Source: JAAEQD01 sp964521815 (GTDB lineage: Bacteria; Zixibacteria; MSB-5A5; UBA10806; 4484-95). Taken from it: a stretch of 6,589 nucleotides of DNA. Numbering within the stretch: position 1 is the first letter of the stretch; every line of letters starts with the position of its first letter. The stretch is taken from NCBI GenBank assembly GCA_964521815.1, contig CAZFSN010000184.1:1-6589 (forward strand), given 5' to 3'. This document shows, one piece after another, positions 1-6,567 of this stretch. A model generated the notes under the pieces. That model searched no databases and had not been told where the DNA came from. It was given only the letters and a program-made list of their open reading frames with translations. The position numbers and the translations under genes are program-made.

Positions 1-914
1 TTTATATGAGGCATCGCCTCCAGGATTTTTTGGGTCAATGCCGGAGTCATCGGACCGCCGGCCTGGGTGATATAGCGAAGATGTTCGAAACGGTAATTGG
101 CGATATTCGATTTATGCATCAAGATAGCGAAAGTCGATGGAACCCCGGAAAAACCGGTTACTTTCTCCTGCGACATGATTTCGAGAATGACATTGGGGTA
201 AGCGAATCTGTTATCGATAACCAGACTTCCGCCGCAATAGATATGCGTAAGCAGAAGTGAATTGCCATATGAATAATAAAACGGCAATATCGCCATAACC
301 CTGTCATCCGATTGTAAATCCAGATATTTCACAATCGACTCGGTATTGGCCAGAAGGTTTCCGTGGGTAAGCGTTACCCCCTTGGGGGAGCCGGTCGTGC
401 CCGAGGTGTAGATTATCTGAGCGTAATTTTCCAGGGCGTTAGACACGGGCCTTCTGGAAGGATCGCCTTTTAATTGGATGTTCAGCCAGAATTCACTCTC
501 GACTTCCCTGGGCAGACGGTCATACGAACCATCGCAGACGATTAATTTTAACGATGGCAATTCCGGTTGAATAATTTTCGCCACATGAGCGATTTTCTTG
601 CTGACGATTAGAGCCGTAACACTGCAATCGCTCAGGACATTTTTATAATTCCTGGGCGTGCTCTGAGAATTCAGGCCGACTACGATACAACCGGCTTTGA
701 GAATAGCGAAATAGGCTATAATGTAGTTTATCGAGGATTCGAGCAGTATGCCGATTCGCTCGCCGGGTTTGATTCCCCGGTCCACAAAGAAATTAGCCAG
801 GCGATTAGCGGCCGCTTCAAGCTCCAGATAGCTAATCCGCCCGCCCAGATGGATAGCGGCATCCTTGTAAGGAAACCTCTCGGCGTTTTCCTCCAGGAAA
901 TGATGAATTAGCAT
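1..914 (-). CDS. AMP-forming acyl-CoA ligase / acyl-ACP synthetase, N-terminal 304 residues (3' end outside window)
   Basis: ANL-superfamily enzyme: it activates a carboxylic acid with ATP to an acyl-adenylate and transfers it to a thiol (CoA or a carrier protein phosphopantetheine). I translated it from an ATG at 914; the frame stays open to base 1. The start MLIHHFLEENAERFP matches the usual family N-terminus. The P-loop-like adenylation motif YTSGTTGSPKG lies at residues 169-179, followed by PFYYSYG at 211-217, GVPSTF at 257-262 and QAGGPMTP at 284-291. About 200 residues, including the YGxTE-type motif and the C-terminal lid, would be missing beyond the left edge. The ATG follows the carrier-protein stop by 8 bases, with AGGA at 922-919 as ribosome binding site, so the two are almost certainly cotranscribed and the carrier protein is a likely acyl acceptor. 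The sequence resembles the acyl-CoA ligases of exosortase-A-associated loci, from memory only; the substrate is not predictable. Confidence 0.93.
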   Translation of the reverse strand, partial: MLIHHFLEENAERFPYKDAAIHLGGRISYLELEAAANRLANFFVDRGIKPGERIGILLESSINYIIAYFAILKAGCIVVGLNSQSTPRNYKNVLSDCSVTALIVSKKIAHVAKIIQPELPSLKLIVCDGSYDRLPREVESEFWLNIQLKGDPSRRPVSNALENYAQIIYTSGTTGSPKGVTLTHGNLLANTESIVKYLDLQSDDRVMAILPFYYSYGNSLLLTHIYCGGSLVIDNRFAYPNVILEIMSQEKVTGFSGVPSTFAILMHKSNIANYRFEHLRYITQAGGPMTPALTQKILEAMPHI

Positions 915-922
915 TTTATCCT

Positions 923-1168
923 TTACTGCTTTTTGCGGTTGATAAAGTTTGCCATGCGATCAATGGTATCGAGGTTTTCAGGGACTAATTCGTCATCCTC
1001 GATAGTAATATTGAAATTTTCCTCCAGGAAACTGACCAGCTCCAGAACGCCGGTAGAATCGATTATATTCATTTCGAGCAACGACCCTGATTCAGTTAAA
1101 TCCTTCGGATCCCGTCCCATCATGAAATTATTCTCGATAAATCCCCTGATATCAGCTTTGATTTCCAA
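923..1168 (-). CDS. Stand-alone acyl carrier protein (phosphopantetheine-binding), TTG start
   Basis: Small acidic cytoplasmic protein of 81 residues that carries an acyl group as a thioester on 4'-phosphopantetheine. The attachment site is Ser38 in the motif IIDSTGVLELV (residues 35-45); the usual DSL of fatty-acid ACP is DST here. The following segment FLEENFNITIEDDELVPENL (47-66) is the typical helix II to helix III part of carrier proteins. The length is normal for the family. No ATG fits upstream; TTG at 1168-1166 is preceded by a strong AAGGAGGA, 3-4 bases away, so I take TTG as the start. The DST motif and the partner genes argue for a dedicated carrier and not the housekeeping fatty-acid ACP, which normally sits among fab genes. 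It lies between an asparagine synthase-like amidotransferase (110-base gap) and an acyl-CoA ligase (8-base gap). The ligase is the probable loading enzyme; a phosphopantetheinyl transferase is not in the window. Confidence 0.93.
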   Translation of the reverse strand: MEIKADIRGFIENNFMMGRDPKDLTESGSLLEMNIIDSTGVLELVSFLEENFNITIEDDELVPENLDTIDRMANFINRKKQ

Positions 1169-1171
1169 AAG

Positions 1172-1179
1172 TCCTCCTT
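1172..1179 (-). promoter_or_regulatory. Ribosome binding site that fixes the TTG start of the carrier protein
   Basis: On the minus strand AAGGAGGA ends three bases before TTG at 1168; its GGAGG core is four bases away. This is the strongest Shine-Dalgarno match in the window. The spacing is a little short, but no ATG or GTG start is available in frame between it and the conserved helix I of the carrier protein. Confidence 0.7.
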
Positions 1180-1211
1180 GTATGTGACCTATATTACCAA
1201 GATTGCTTATT

Positions 1212-1240
1212 ATTTTACTTATTTTTTAATCAAATTCCAA
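1212..1240 (-). promoter_or_regulatory. Candidate sigma-70-like promoter for carrier protein and ligase
   Basis: On the minus strand TTGGAA (1240-1235) and TAAAAT (1217-1212) are separated by 17 bases, matching the -35 and -10 consensus at 4 of 6 and 5 of 6 positions. The start site would fall near 1205, about 37 bases before the TTG start at 1168, leaving room for the ribosome binding site. The spacer is very AT-rich, so such a match could arise by chance. If real, the carrier protein and ligase can be expressed apart from the amidotransferase upstream. No hairpin terminator is visible between the amidotransferase stop and this site, so read-through is also possible. Confidence 0.35.
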
Positions 1241-1278
1241 GTTTTTATTAATCTTTAAACAGCGATTATTTGCCTAAT

Positions 1279-3279
1279 TTATTTTTTAACAGGCGCTCCG
1301 ACTGTTTCATCACGCCATATTTTGAAAGCTTCTTTGCCCAGTTTGGCCGCCGGTTTAAAATCTTTAATATATTGATTTATCAGTATCTGCGTCGACAAGA
1401 TTCCGATTATCGACATATTATCCTTAAACGACAAATGAGCATGAGATAGTTTGGCGCATTTGGCTTTCAGCCTATCGACATAAACCGGATTAAAAATCCC
1501 GGTTTCAGTCAGAGCTTTAGCCGAAAGCATGTCTTTGATATGCGATGGCGAATCGGCCTGAAAAAATGAATTCGAATCGGGCGCCATATATGGTTGTTTC
1601 ACCCGATTGATGATGTTTTCCGGCAGTTCCATTGCCATCGCTTTTTTCAGCACGAATTTTTCCTTAAGTCCGAATATCTTATATTTGGGCGGGACTTTGG
1701 CGCCGAATTCGACAACCCGATGATCCAGAAACGGGAATCTGGTTTCGATCGAATTGGCGGCGGCCACCCGGTCGCCCTGCGATGATAGCAGATATCCGGA
1801 TAACAGCGACTTTGCCTCCAGGTATTGCGCCCGGGCCAGATGATGCCAGTTATAAAAGCTATCGGGTAAACGCTCGCTAAAAGCCTCCATCGAATCATAA
1901 TCACCGATTCGGTTTTTGACACTTTCAGTGAAATAGTCTTTTATTTTTACAGTGGTATTAATCCGGGGTATATGCGAAAAATAGTACTTATCTATGGCCG
2001 ATAATCCCTTCTTATAGAACGTTTCCAAATAGAATTTGGCTCTTGCTCCCGACAATGGCAAGGTTGGATAAAGGCGTTTCAGCAATGAGGCGCGCCACGA
2101 TGAATCCGGATTCTTGGCCCAAAACCTGCGAATCAGCGTTTCCTTGAATAAATCATAGCCGCCCAAAATTTCATCCGAACCTTCGCCGGTTAAAACTACC
2201 TTGAAATTATTATCCCTGACCAGCCCGGACAGCATCAGAAGCGGCGTTGGGGCGGTGCGAAGTATCGGCCGTTCGGTGTGCCAGATGACTCTGGGGAAAT
2301 TCTCGGCGATATTCTTATAGGTACAGGTTATCTGATGATGATTCGTTCCCAAGAATCGGGCCATTTGATTCTGATAGCCGGATTCATCATAAGCTTTATC
2401 ATGAAAAGCTATCGAGAACGTCTCGATCCTGGTATTGGTAAATAGCTTGATTAAGGCGACGGTAGCGGATGAATCCAACCCCCCGGATAGATAACCGCCG
2501 ACCGGAACATCGGCGCGGAGACGTAATCTAACCGAATCAACCAGAAGCGAATGCAATTCCTCGGCCCATGAATTAAGGGGCCTGTCATTGTCGTATACTT
2601 CCGGAAATTCCATTTTCCAAAATGTGGATTTCTTTAAATTCCCGTCCTTAATTAAAACCGAAGTACCCGGTTCCAATTCGTTTATATTTTCAAACGCCGT
2701 ACGCGGCGGAGCGGTTGTCCACCAGGTGAATATCTCATCGAGACCCTTATAATCCAGGCGGCGCGGGATGGAGTTTTCGCAAAAAATCGATTTTATCTCT
2801 GAAGCAAAGTAGAATATATTGTTATGGATAGTATAAAAAACCGGTCTTATTCCCAACCGGTCACGGGCAATAAACAGCGATCTGTTCTTCTTGTCATATA
2901 TAGCGAGTGCGAACTGGCCATTGAAATGCTTGACACAATCGGCGCCCCATTGTTCATAAGCATGAACGATAACTTCGGTGTCGGATTTCGTGCGGAATTT
3001 ATGTCCGGCTTTTTCCAGTTCCGGCCGCAACTCGATGTAATCATATATCTCACCGTTGAATGTAATCCAGATATTTCCATCTTCATTGGCTAACGGCTGT
3101 TGGCCGGATTTTAGGTCGATAATGGACAAGCGAGCCTGGCCCAGAGCGCATAATTCATCGCGATATACGCCGAATTCATCCGGCCCCCGATGTTTAAGCA
3201 TATTGACCATCCGGGTAATTAAGTCCGGATCAGATTTGACGTTATTATTAAAATGAAAATAGCCGGCTATGCCGCACAT
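1279..3279 (-). CDS. asnB: Asparagine synthase-family glutamine amidotransferase
   Basis: Class II amidotransferase of 666 residues. It hydrolyses glutamine in the N-terminal domain, channels ammonia to the C-terminal domain, and there amidates a carboxylate activated as an acyl-AMP by ATP. The start MCGIAGY puts the nucleophile at Cys2 after Met removal. Glutaminase-domain motifs are ARLSIIDL (49-56), FNGEIYD (74-80) and SDTEV (99-103). In the synthetase domain the pyrophosphate loop SGGLDSS is at 265-271, LTGEGSDE at 363-370 and FPFLDHRVVEF at 515-525, so both active sites look intact. The acid-binding part reads ERPILRTAPTP (336-346), unlike the E. coli AsnB sequence in that place, so the acceptor need not be aspartate. 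ATG at 3279 has GGGAAGG upstream. It is 219 bases after the acyl-CoA synthetase and 110 bases before the carrier protein gene. The family is certain; true asparagine synthesis versus amidation of a carrier-bound or surface-sugar acid is open. Confidence 0.95.
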   Translation of the reverse strand: MCGIAGYFHFNNNVKSDPDLITRMVNMLKHRGPDEFGVYRDELCALGQARLSIIDLKSGQQPLANEDGNIWITFNGEIYDYIELRPELEKAGHKFRTKSDTEVIVHAYEQWGADCVKHFNGQFALAIYDKKNRSLFIARDRLGIRPVFYTIHNNIFYFASEIKSIFCENSIPRRLDYKGLDEIFTWWTTAPPRTAFENINELEPGTSVLIKDGNLKKSTFWKMEFPEVYDNDRPLNSWAEELHSLLVDSVRLRLRADVPVGGYLSGGLDSSATVALIKLFTNTRIETFSIAFHDKAYDESGYQNQMARFLGTNHHQITCTYKNIAENFPRVIWHTERPILRTAPTPLLMLSGLVRDNNFKVVLTGEGSDEILGGYDLFKETLIRRFWAKNPDSSWRASLLKRLYPTLPLSGARAKFYLETFYKKGLSAIDKYYFSHIPRINTTVKIKDYFTESVKNRIGDYDSMEAFSERLPDSFYNWHHLARAQYLEAKSLLSGYLLSSQGDRVAAANSIETRFPFLDHRVVEFGAKVPPKYKIFGLKEKFVLKKAMAMELPENIINRVKQPYMAPDSNSFFQADSPSHIKDMLSAKALTETGIFNPVYVDRLKAKCAKLSHAHLSFKDNMSIIGILSTQILINQYIKDFKPAAKLGKEAFKIWRDETVGAPVKK

Positions 3280-3498
3280 TTTTGCCTTCCCTTAACCCGC
3301 GAATTAATGCTTATCTCTTTGCCTAATTATCGGTTAAACCATTGCTTTATTTAAAATTAATTTCTAGTCGCGGTGAATTATCATTGCCCATACCACCAAC
3401 TTGTTACTAATAGAACTCACTATCATAGAATATATTTTCCAAAAATTGAAATTTTTCCCCGCCAATATGTAATAGAGTTTTATGCCTTGATATGTACC
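3280..3498. other. AT-rich spacer between the ADP-forming synthetase and the amidotransferase
   Basis: Two hundred and nineteen bases with no plausible gene on either strand. It holds an AT-only inverted repeat at 3441-3456 (arms AAAAATT and AATTTTT), which is too weak to call a terminator. On the minus strand a TATGAT hexamer (3427-3422) lies 18 bases after TTTCAA (3451-3446); this would be a poor promoter with a leader of about 140 bases before the amidotransferase ATG. The last bases carry the ribosome binding site GGGAAGG five bases before that ATG. The size and base composition fit a transcription-unit boundary, so the amidotransferase group probably has its own promoter here, but I cannot place it. 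Confidence 0.5.
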
Positions 3499-5601
3499 TT
3501 AAAGTACAATCCTGATATCTACCGCTTTCGAATTTTTCCCATCGGCGCAGGCTATGAATGGATTAATATCGATCGATTTGATTTCTCCGAAATCACTAAC
3601 CAGTTGAGACAACCTCAAAAGCGTTTCCTCGATTGCTGGAATACTGACACCTTTTGTTCCTCTGAATCCGGCCAGAAGCGGGTAGCCTTTGATCGATTCG
3701 ATCATCTCTTTAGCGTCGATATCGGTAATCGGATTAAGTTTAAAAGCTACATCTTTATGCAGTTCAACCTGCACCCCGCCGATACCGAACATAAGCAATG
3801 GCCCGAATGTAGGATCCTGATTCATACCGATTATCGTTTCGATACCGCCTTCAATCATTGGCTGGATAATCACGCCCGAAAATTCGGATTTTTTCGAACC
3901 GAAACGCTTTTTCATGGTATCGAAAGCCTTAGCAGCTTCTGACTTATCGCTGATATTCGCCACTACGCCGCCGACATCCGTTTTATGTGAAATCGTTGGA
4001 TCATCGATTTTCATCACTATCGGGAATTTCATTTTCGCCAGGCTCTTTTTCAATTCGGCTGATGTAGTCGCTTTTTCGATTTTCACCGTATTTATGCCAT
4101 ATGCTTTGAGAATTTTAAACGCGTCATCGCCGAGTATTTCTTTTCGCCCTTCCTGATGTGCCTTTTCAACGATCTTTTTGACTTTATCTCGTTTGACATC
4201 GAAATTGGCCATCTTGCCTGGTTTTCGGCTAAGCCATTTGTTGTAAGCGGCCATAGCCTTTAAGGCTCTGGCGGCTGATTCTGGAAATAAGTAGGTCGGT
4301 ACATTTATTTCAGTTAAAAACTCCGACCCGGCAACACCATCAGGTGATCCCATCAGGCAAGCCAGCACTGTTTTATTATTGCCGTGCGCTTTGATCTTGT
4401 CGGCAATAGCGCCAAGCACTGCTTTGGAATCGACCAAAATGGGCGGCACAAATATACAAATGACACCATCGACATTATTATCGGTAAGTACGGCCTCCAT
4501 GGCGGCGGCGTAGGCATCCGGGCCGCCCGAAGCGATAACATCGATAGGATTGTTAACCGCGGCCACAGCCAGAAGATTAGCCCTGAGATATTCAATCGTT
4601 TTAGAATCAAACCGGGCCATTTTCAGGCCCAGGCTTTCCACAGAATCGGTAGCCAGTATACCCGGCCCGCCGGCATTGGTGATAACCGCGATTCGGTCGC
4701 CTTTCAAAAGCGGCTGATGAGTGAACGCCATGGCGGCATCAAATAACTCATCAATAGAATCTGTACGTATAATGCCGCATTGCTTGAAAACCGCGTCGGT
4801 GGGAGCATCGCCGCCGGCTAAAACGCCGGTATGCGAACTGATAGCTTTGGCCCCTGATGCTGTCCGCCCGGCCTTGACCGCGAATATTGGCTTCTTGGCG
4901 GTGATTTCTTTGGCCAGACTTATGAATCTTCGCGAATCCTCAATATTTTCCAGATATAGAAGTATTATCTCGCAATTGGGATCATCTTTCCAGTATTCGA
5001 GAATATCGTTATCGGAAATATCGGCTTTATTACCGACCGAAGCAAACATCGAGAATCCAAGATTGAGCTTACTGGTATAGTCGATCACGACCTCGCCCAG
5101 TGCTCCGGATTGCGACATGAACGCGACCTTACCCCGCGGCGGATTGAGCTTTGAAAACGTGCAATTCAGCGATATATCAGCTTCGGAATTGACCAGTCCA
5201 TAGCAATTCGGCCCAACCATACGCATACCGTATTTCTCGATTATATCGATCAGCTCTTTTTCCTTTTCGATCCCTTCGCCGCCGATTTCCTTAAAGCCGG
5301 CAGTGATCGTGACTACACCCTTGACGCCTTTTTCGCCGCATTGCTCCAGCGATGGCTTAACGAAATCGCGGGGCACTACGATTATCGCCAGATCGACTTC
5401 ATCGGGAATATCCAGAACGCCGGGATAACATTGCAGCCAATCGATTTTATCGGCTTTGGGGTTGACCGGATAGATTTTGCCTTTGTATTCATATCTTAAA
5501 ATATTATTGACAATTACGCTTCCTATCGACCCCGGTTTATTAGACGCCCCGATTACGGCGATAGTTTTCGGTTTGAATATGGCATCAAGGTTTGCCGACA
5601 T
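3499..5601 (-). CDS. ADP-forming acetate/acyl-CoA ligase, fused alpha and beta subunits
   Basis: Nucleoside-diphosphate-forming acyl-CoA synthetase of 700 residues: acyl-CoA + ADP + Pi gives acid + CoA + ATP, reversibly, often used for substrate-level phosphorylation. The alpha part comes first: CoA-binding Rossmann domain with IGASNKPGSIG (18-28), a second domain with MSQSGALGE (162-170), and the phosphohistidine motif SSHTGVLAGG (255-264) with His257. The beta part (about 475-700) is an ATP-grasp domain with SHKTDVGGVV (538-547), whose His539 matches the conserved beta-subunit His, GIGGVQVELHKDVAF (606-620) and SIDINPF (676-682). All catalytic elements are present and the length is usual for the fused form; there is no extra GNAT domain as in Pat-type acetyltransferases. 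ATG at 5601 has AGGAG seven bases upstream. Acetate is the default substrate, but branched-chain or aryl acids are used by relatives and cannot be excluded. It is flanked by a structured repeat upstream and a 219-base spacer downstream, so it is probably transcribed alone. Confidence 0.95.
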   Translation of the reverse strand: MSANLDAIFKPKTIAVIGASNKPGSIGSVIVNNILRYEYKGKIYPVNPKADKIDWLQCYPGVLDIPDEVDLAIIVVPRDFVKPSLEQCGEKGVKGVVTITAGFKEIGGEGIEKEKELIDIIEKYGMRMVGPNCYGLVNSEADISLNCTFSKLNPPRGKVAFMSQSGALGEVVIDYTSKLNLGFSMFASVGNKADISDNDILEYWKDDPNCEIILLYLENIEDSRRFISLAKEITAKKPIFAVKAGRTASGAKAISSHTGVLAGGDAPTDAVFKQCGIIRTDSIDELFDAAMAFTHQPLLKGDRIAVITNAGGPGILATDSVESLGLKMARFDSKTIEYLRANLLAVAAVNNPIDVIASGGPDAYAAAMEAVLTDNNVDGVICIFVPPILVDSKAVLGAIADKIKAHGNNKTVLACLMGSPDGVAGSEFLTEINVPTYLFPESAARALKAMAAYNKWLSRKPGKMANFDVKRDKVKKIVEKAHQEGRKEILGDDAFKILKAYGINTVKIEKATTSAELKKSLAKMKFPIVMKIDDPTISHKTDVGGVVANISDKSEAAKAFDTMKKRFGSKKSEFSGVIIQPMIEGGIETIIGMNQDPTFGPLLMFGIGGVQVELHKDVAFKLNPITDIDAKEMIESIKGYPLLAGFRGTKGVSIPAIEETLLRLSQLVSDFGEIKSIDINPFIACADGKNSKAVDIRIVL

Positions 5602-5681
5602 CTCAAATCTCCTGCTTAAATTAACAATTGCCGGAAGTTAAAAGATATGGTGGATTTGGGCAAGGGATAAATTAGTAATCC

Positions 5682-5775
5682 GGGTAGGTCAGCAGGCCTG
5701 TCCCGTTAGGGATGGCTTCCGCCATGCTCCTGACGCGAAGTGATATGTCAAGCCCCAAGTGGGCTTGACCTACTC
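5682..5775. repeat. Palindromic MITE/REP-like element with terminal inverted repeats
   Basis: A 94-base stretch ends in perfect inverted repeats, GTAGGTCA at 5684-5691 and TGACCTAC at 5766-5773, extendable by a G-T and a G-C pair to 5682 and 5775. Inside are three hairpins: TCCC-GTTA-GGGA (5701-5712), ATGGC-TTCC-GCCAT (5712-5725) and GTCAAGCCC-CAAGT-GGGCTTGAC (5747-5769). There are also a CAGGCCTG palindrome (5693-5700) and a GTCAG (5688-5692) / CTGAC (5730-5734) pairing that encloses the first two hairpins. Its GC content is clearly above that of the neighbouring spacer 5602-5680. It encodes no protein. Such structure is typical of short non-autonomous repeats dispersed in bacterial genomes. 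Only one copy is in the window, and no clear target-site duplication is visible, so mobility is inferred. The outer end overlaps the stop codon of the YCII-SRPBCC gene. Confidence 0.6.
5747..5769. other. Strong hairpin just after the YCII-SRPBCC stop codon
   Basis: A perfect 9-bp stem, GTCAAGCCC with GGGCTTGAC, closes a 5-base loop and begins immediately after the TAG stop at 5772-5770 on the minus strand. It could protect the 3' end of the transcript or slow the polymerase. No run of T follows on either strand, so it is not a standard intrinsic terminator. It is part of the larger inverted-repeat element; its bases 5766-5769 can pair either in this hairpin or with the outer repeat, but not both. 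Confidence 0.6.
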
Positions 5776-6567
5776 CTCCCAATTCAGTGGTCCATCGGTG
5801 AATCGTTTCTGTAGATTGCTCAGCACATAGCTCCAGGCTTTATCGAAATAGTCGTACAGCTTGTCCCAATCTTCGCCTTTGCCCCAGCCGTATTGCGAAA
5901 AATCGACTTTCACCTTGCCCGGCTCGATTTCATCGAATAGCAGGATCACCTGAGTATGTATATCCCGAAGTCTGCCGAACTGCGGCGGCGCGTTCCAATC
6001 GAATGATAGCATTCTCTTAGGAAGATAAGCCAGTATCTTACAATCCTCCGAGCCTTTCGTGCCATAGGGATTATCATCGAGGAAATATATCTCAAACGGC
6101 CCGCCAACCCGAAGCTCGACTACTGCATTGGGCGAGAAGAACGTTTTAACCCCCTCAGTGGTGGTCCAGGCCTGCCAGACATCATCCAGCGAAGCCGTCA
6201 CCTCAACCTGCTTATGCAGTATCTTATCGGCAATCTGTTCGGCATAGCGATACGGCGGCGTGTTGTTGGCCATTAGCGAAGCAACCATCGGCGTTAAGGT
6301 ATACGTGTGCACGCCGTTAACCACCGATGGCTCATTAGCCATGATTTGTCTGGCTTCGGCTTCGGAGTACACTTGAAGAATTATCAGGCCGAATCTTTTC
6401 CCGATAACCGGCCCGGCCAATAGCACTTTGCCTTTAGCAACGAGATCACACAGGTAGAAATAGTGTTCTTCCATGATTTGCTCCTCGGCGGCAGTCATGT
6501 TATCCGGCCAGCCATCGCGAGTGCCGAGAAGTTCGACATAATAATGTTGCGGTTTAGGTATTTCCAT
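5770..6567 (-). CDS. YCII domain - SRPBCC (AHSA1-like) domain fusion protein
   Basis: Predicted soluble protein of 265 residues with two domains and no signal peptide or membrane segment. Residues about 8-94 form a YCII-type ferredoxin-like fold: YYVELLGTRDGW, EEHYFYLCDLVAKGKVLLAGP with the conserved His35, and a NEPSVVNGV segment before the last strand. Residues about 115-258 form an SRPBCC domain of the Activator-of-Hsp90-ATPase-homologue-1 type: a VEVTASLDDVWQAWTT start (122-137), the strand region with GGPFEIYF, and a C-terminal helix (about 235-257) beginning DKLYDYFDKAWSYV. Both families occur as small stand-alone proteins; YCII proteins are often enzymes on small ring substrates and SRPBCC domains bind hydrophobic ligands, so a ligand-binding or detoxifying role is possible but unproven. 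ATG at 6567 has AGGAG five bases upstream. The TAG stop lies in the end of the palindromic element, so the last residues may have been set by its insertion. It does not obviously belong to the downstream genes. Confidence 0.9.
   Translation of the reverse strand: MEIPKPQHYYVELLGTRDGWPDNMTAAEEQIMEEHYFYLCDLVAKGKVLLAGPVIGKRFGLIILQVYSEAEARQIMANEPSVVNGVHTYTLTPMVASLMANNTPPYRYAEQIADKILHKQVEVTASLDDVWQAWTTTEGVKTFFSPNAVVELRVGGPFEIYFLDDNPYGTKGSEDCKILAYLPKRMLSFDWNAPPQFGRLRDIHTQVILLFDEIEPGKVKVDFSQYGWGKGEDWDKLYDYFDKAWSYVLSNLQKRFTDGPLNWEE

Noticed and set aside
1..3279. Assignment as an exosortase/PEP-CTERM locus
   Set aside because: The ligase, carrier protein and amidotransferase types fit such loci, but no exosortase, PEP-CTERM protein, decarboxylase or glycosyltransferase is visible in the window, so the label would be guesswork.
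1269..3328. The 11-mer TTTGCCTAATT at both ends of the amidotransferase gene (1269-1279 and 3318-3328)
   Set aside because: A few 11-base matches are expected by chance in a window this size, and flanking bases are not shared, so it is not good evidence for insertion or a duplicated site.
3441..3456. Inverted repeat AAAAATT-GA-AATTTTT as a terminator for the ADP-forming synthetase
   Set aside because: The stem is AT-only with a two-base loop and no T run of its own on the minus strand; in an AT-rich spacer this is likely chance.
3494..3507. Near-palindrome GTACCTTAAAGTAC across the stop codon of the ADP-forming synthetase
   Set aside because: Two of fourteen positions do not match, and it is half within coding sequence; nothing else supports an operator.
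3373..3942. Open frame of 189 codons on the plus strand
   Set aside because: Most of it is antisense to the well-conserved ATP-grasp end of the ADP-forming synthetase, it is rich in His, Phe, Tyr and Arg as antisense frames often are, and it has no recognisable domain.
4384..5080. Two overlapping plus-strand frames of about 120 codons
   Set aside because: Both are antisense to the alpha part of the ADP-forming synthetase, show no family resemblance and lack convincing ribosome binding sites.
5682..5775. CRISPR repeat or tRNA-like gene in the structured spacer
   Set aside because: There is a single unit with no repeat-spacer periodicity, and the hairpins do not give tRNA arm lengths or conserved tRNA bases.
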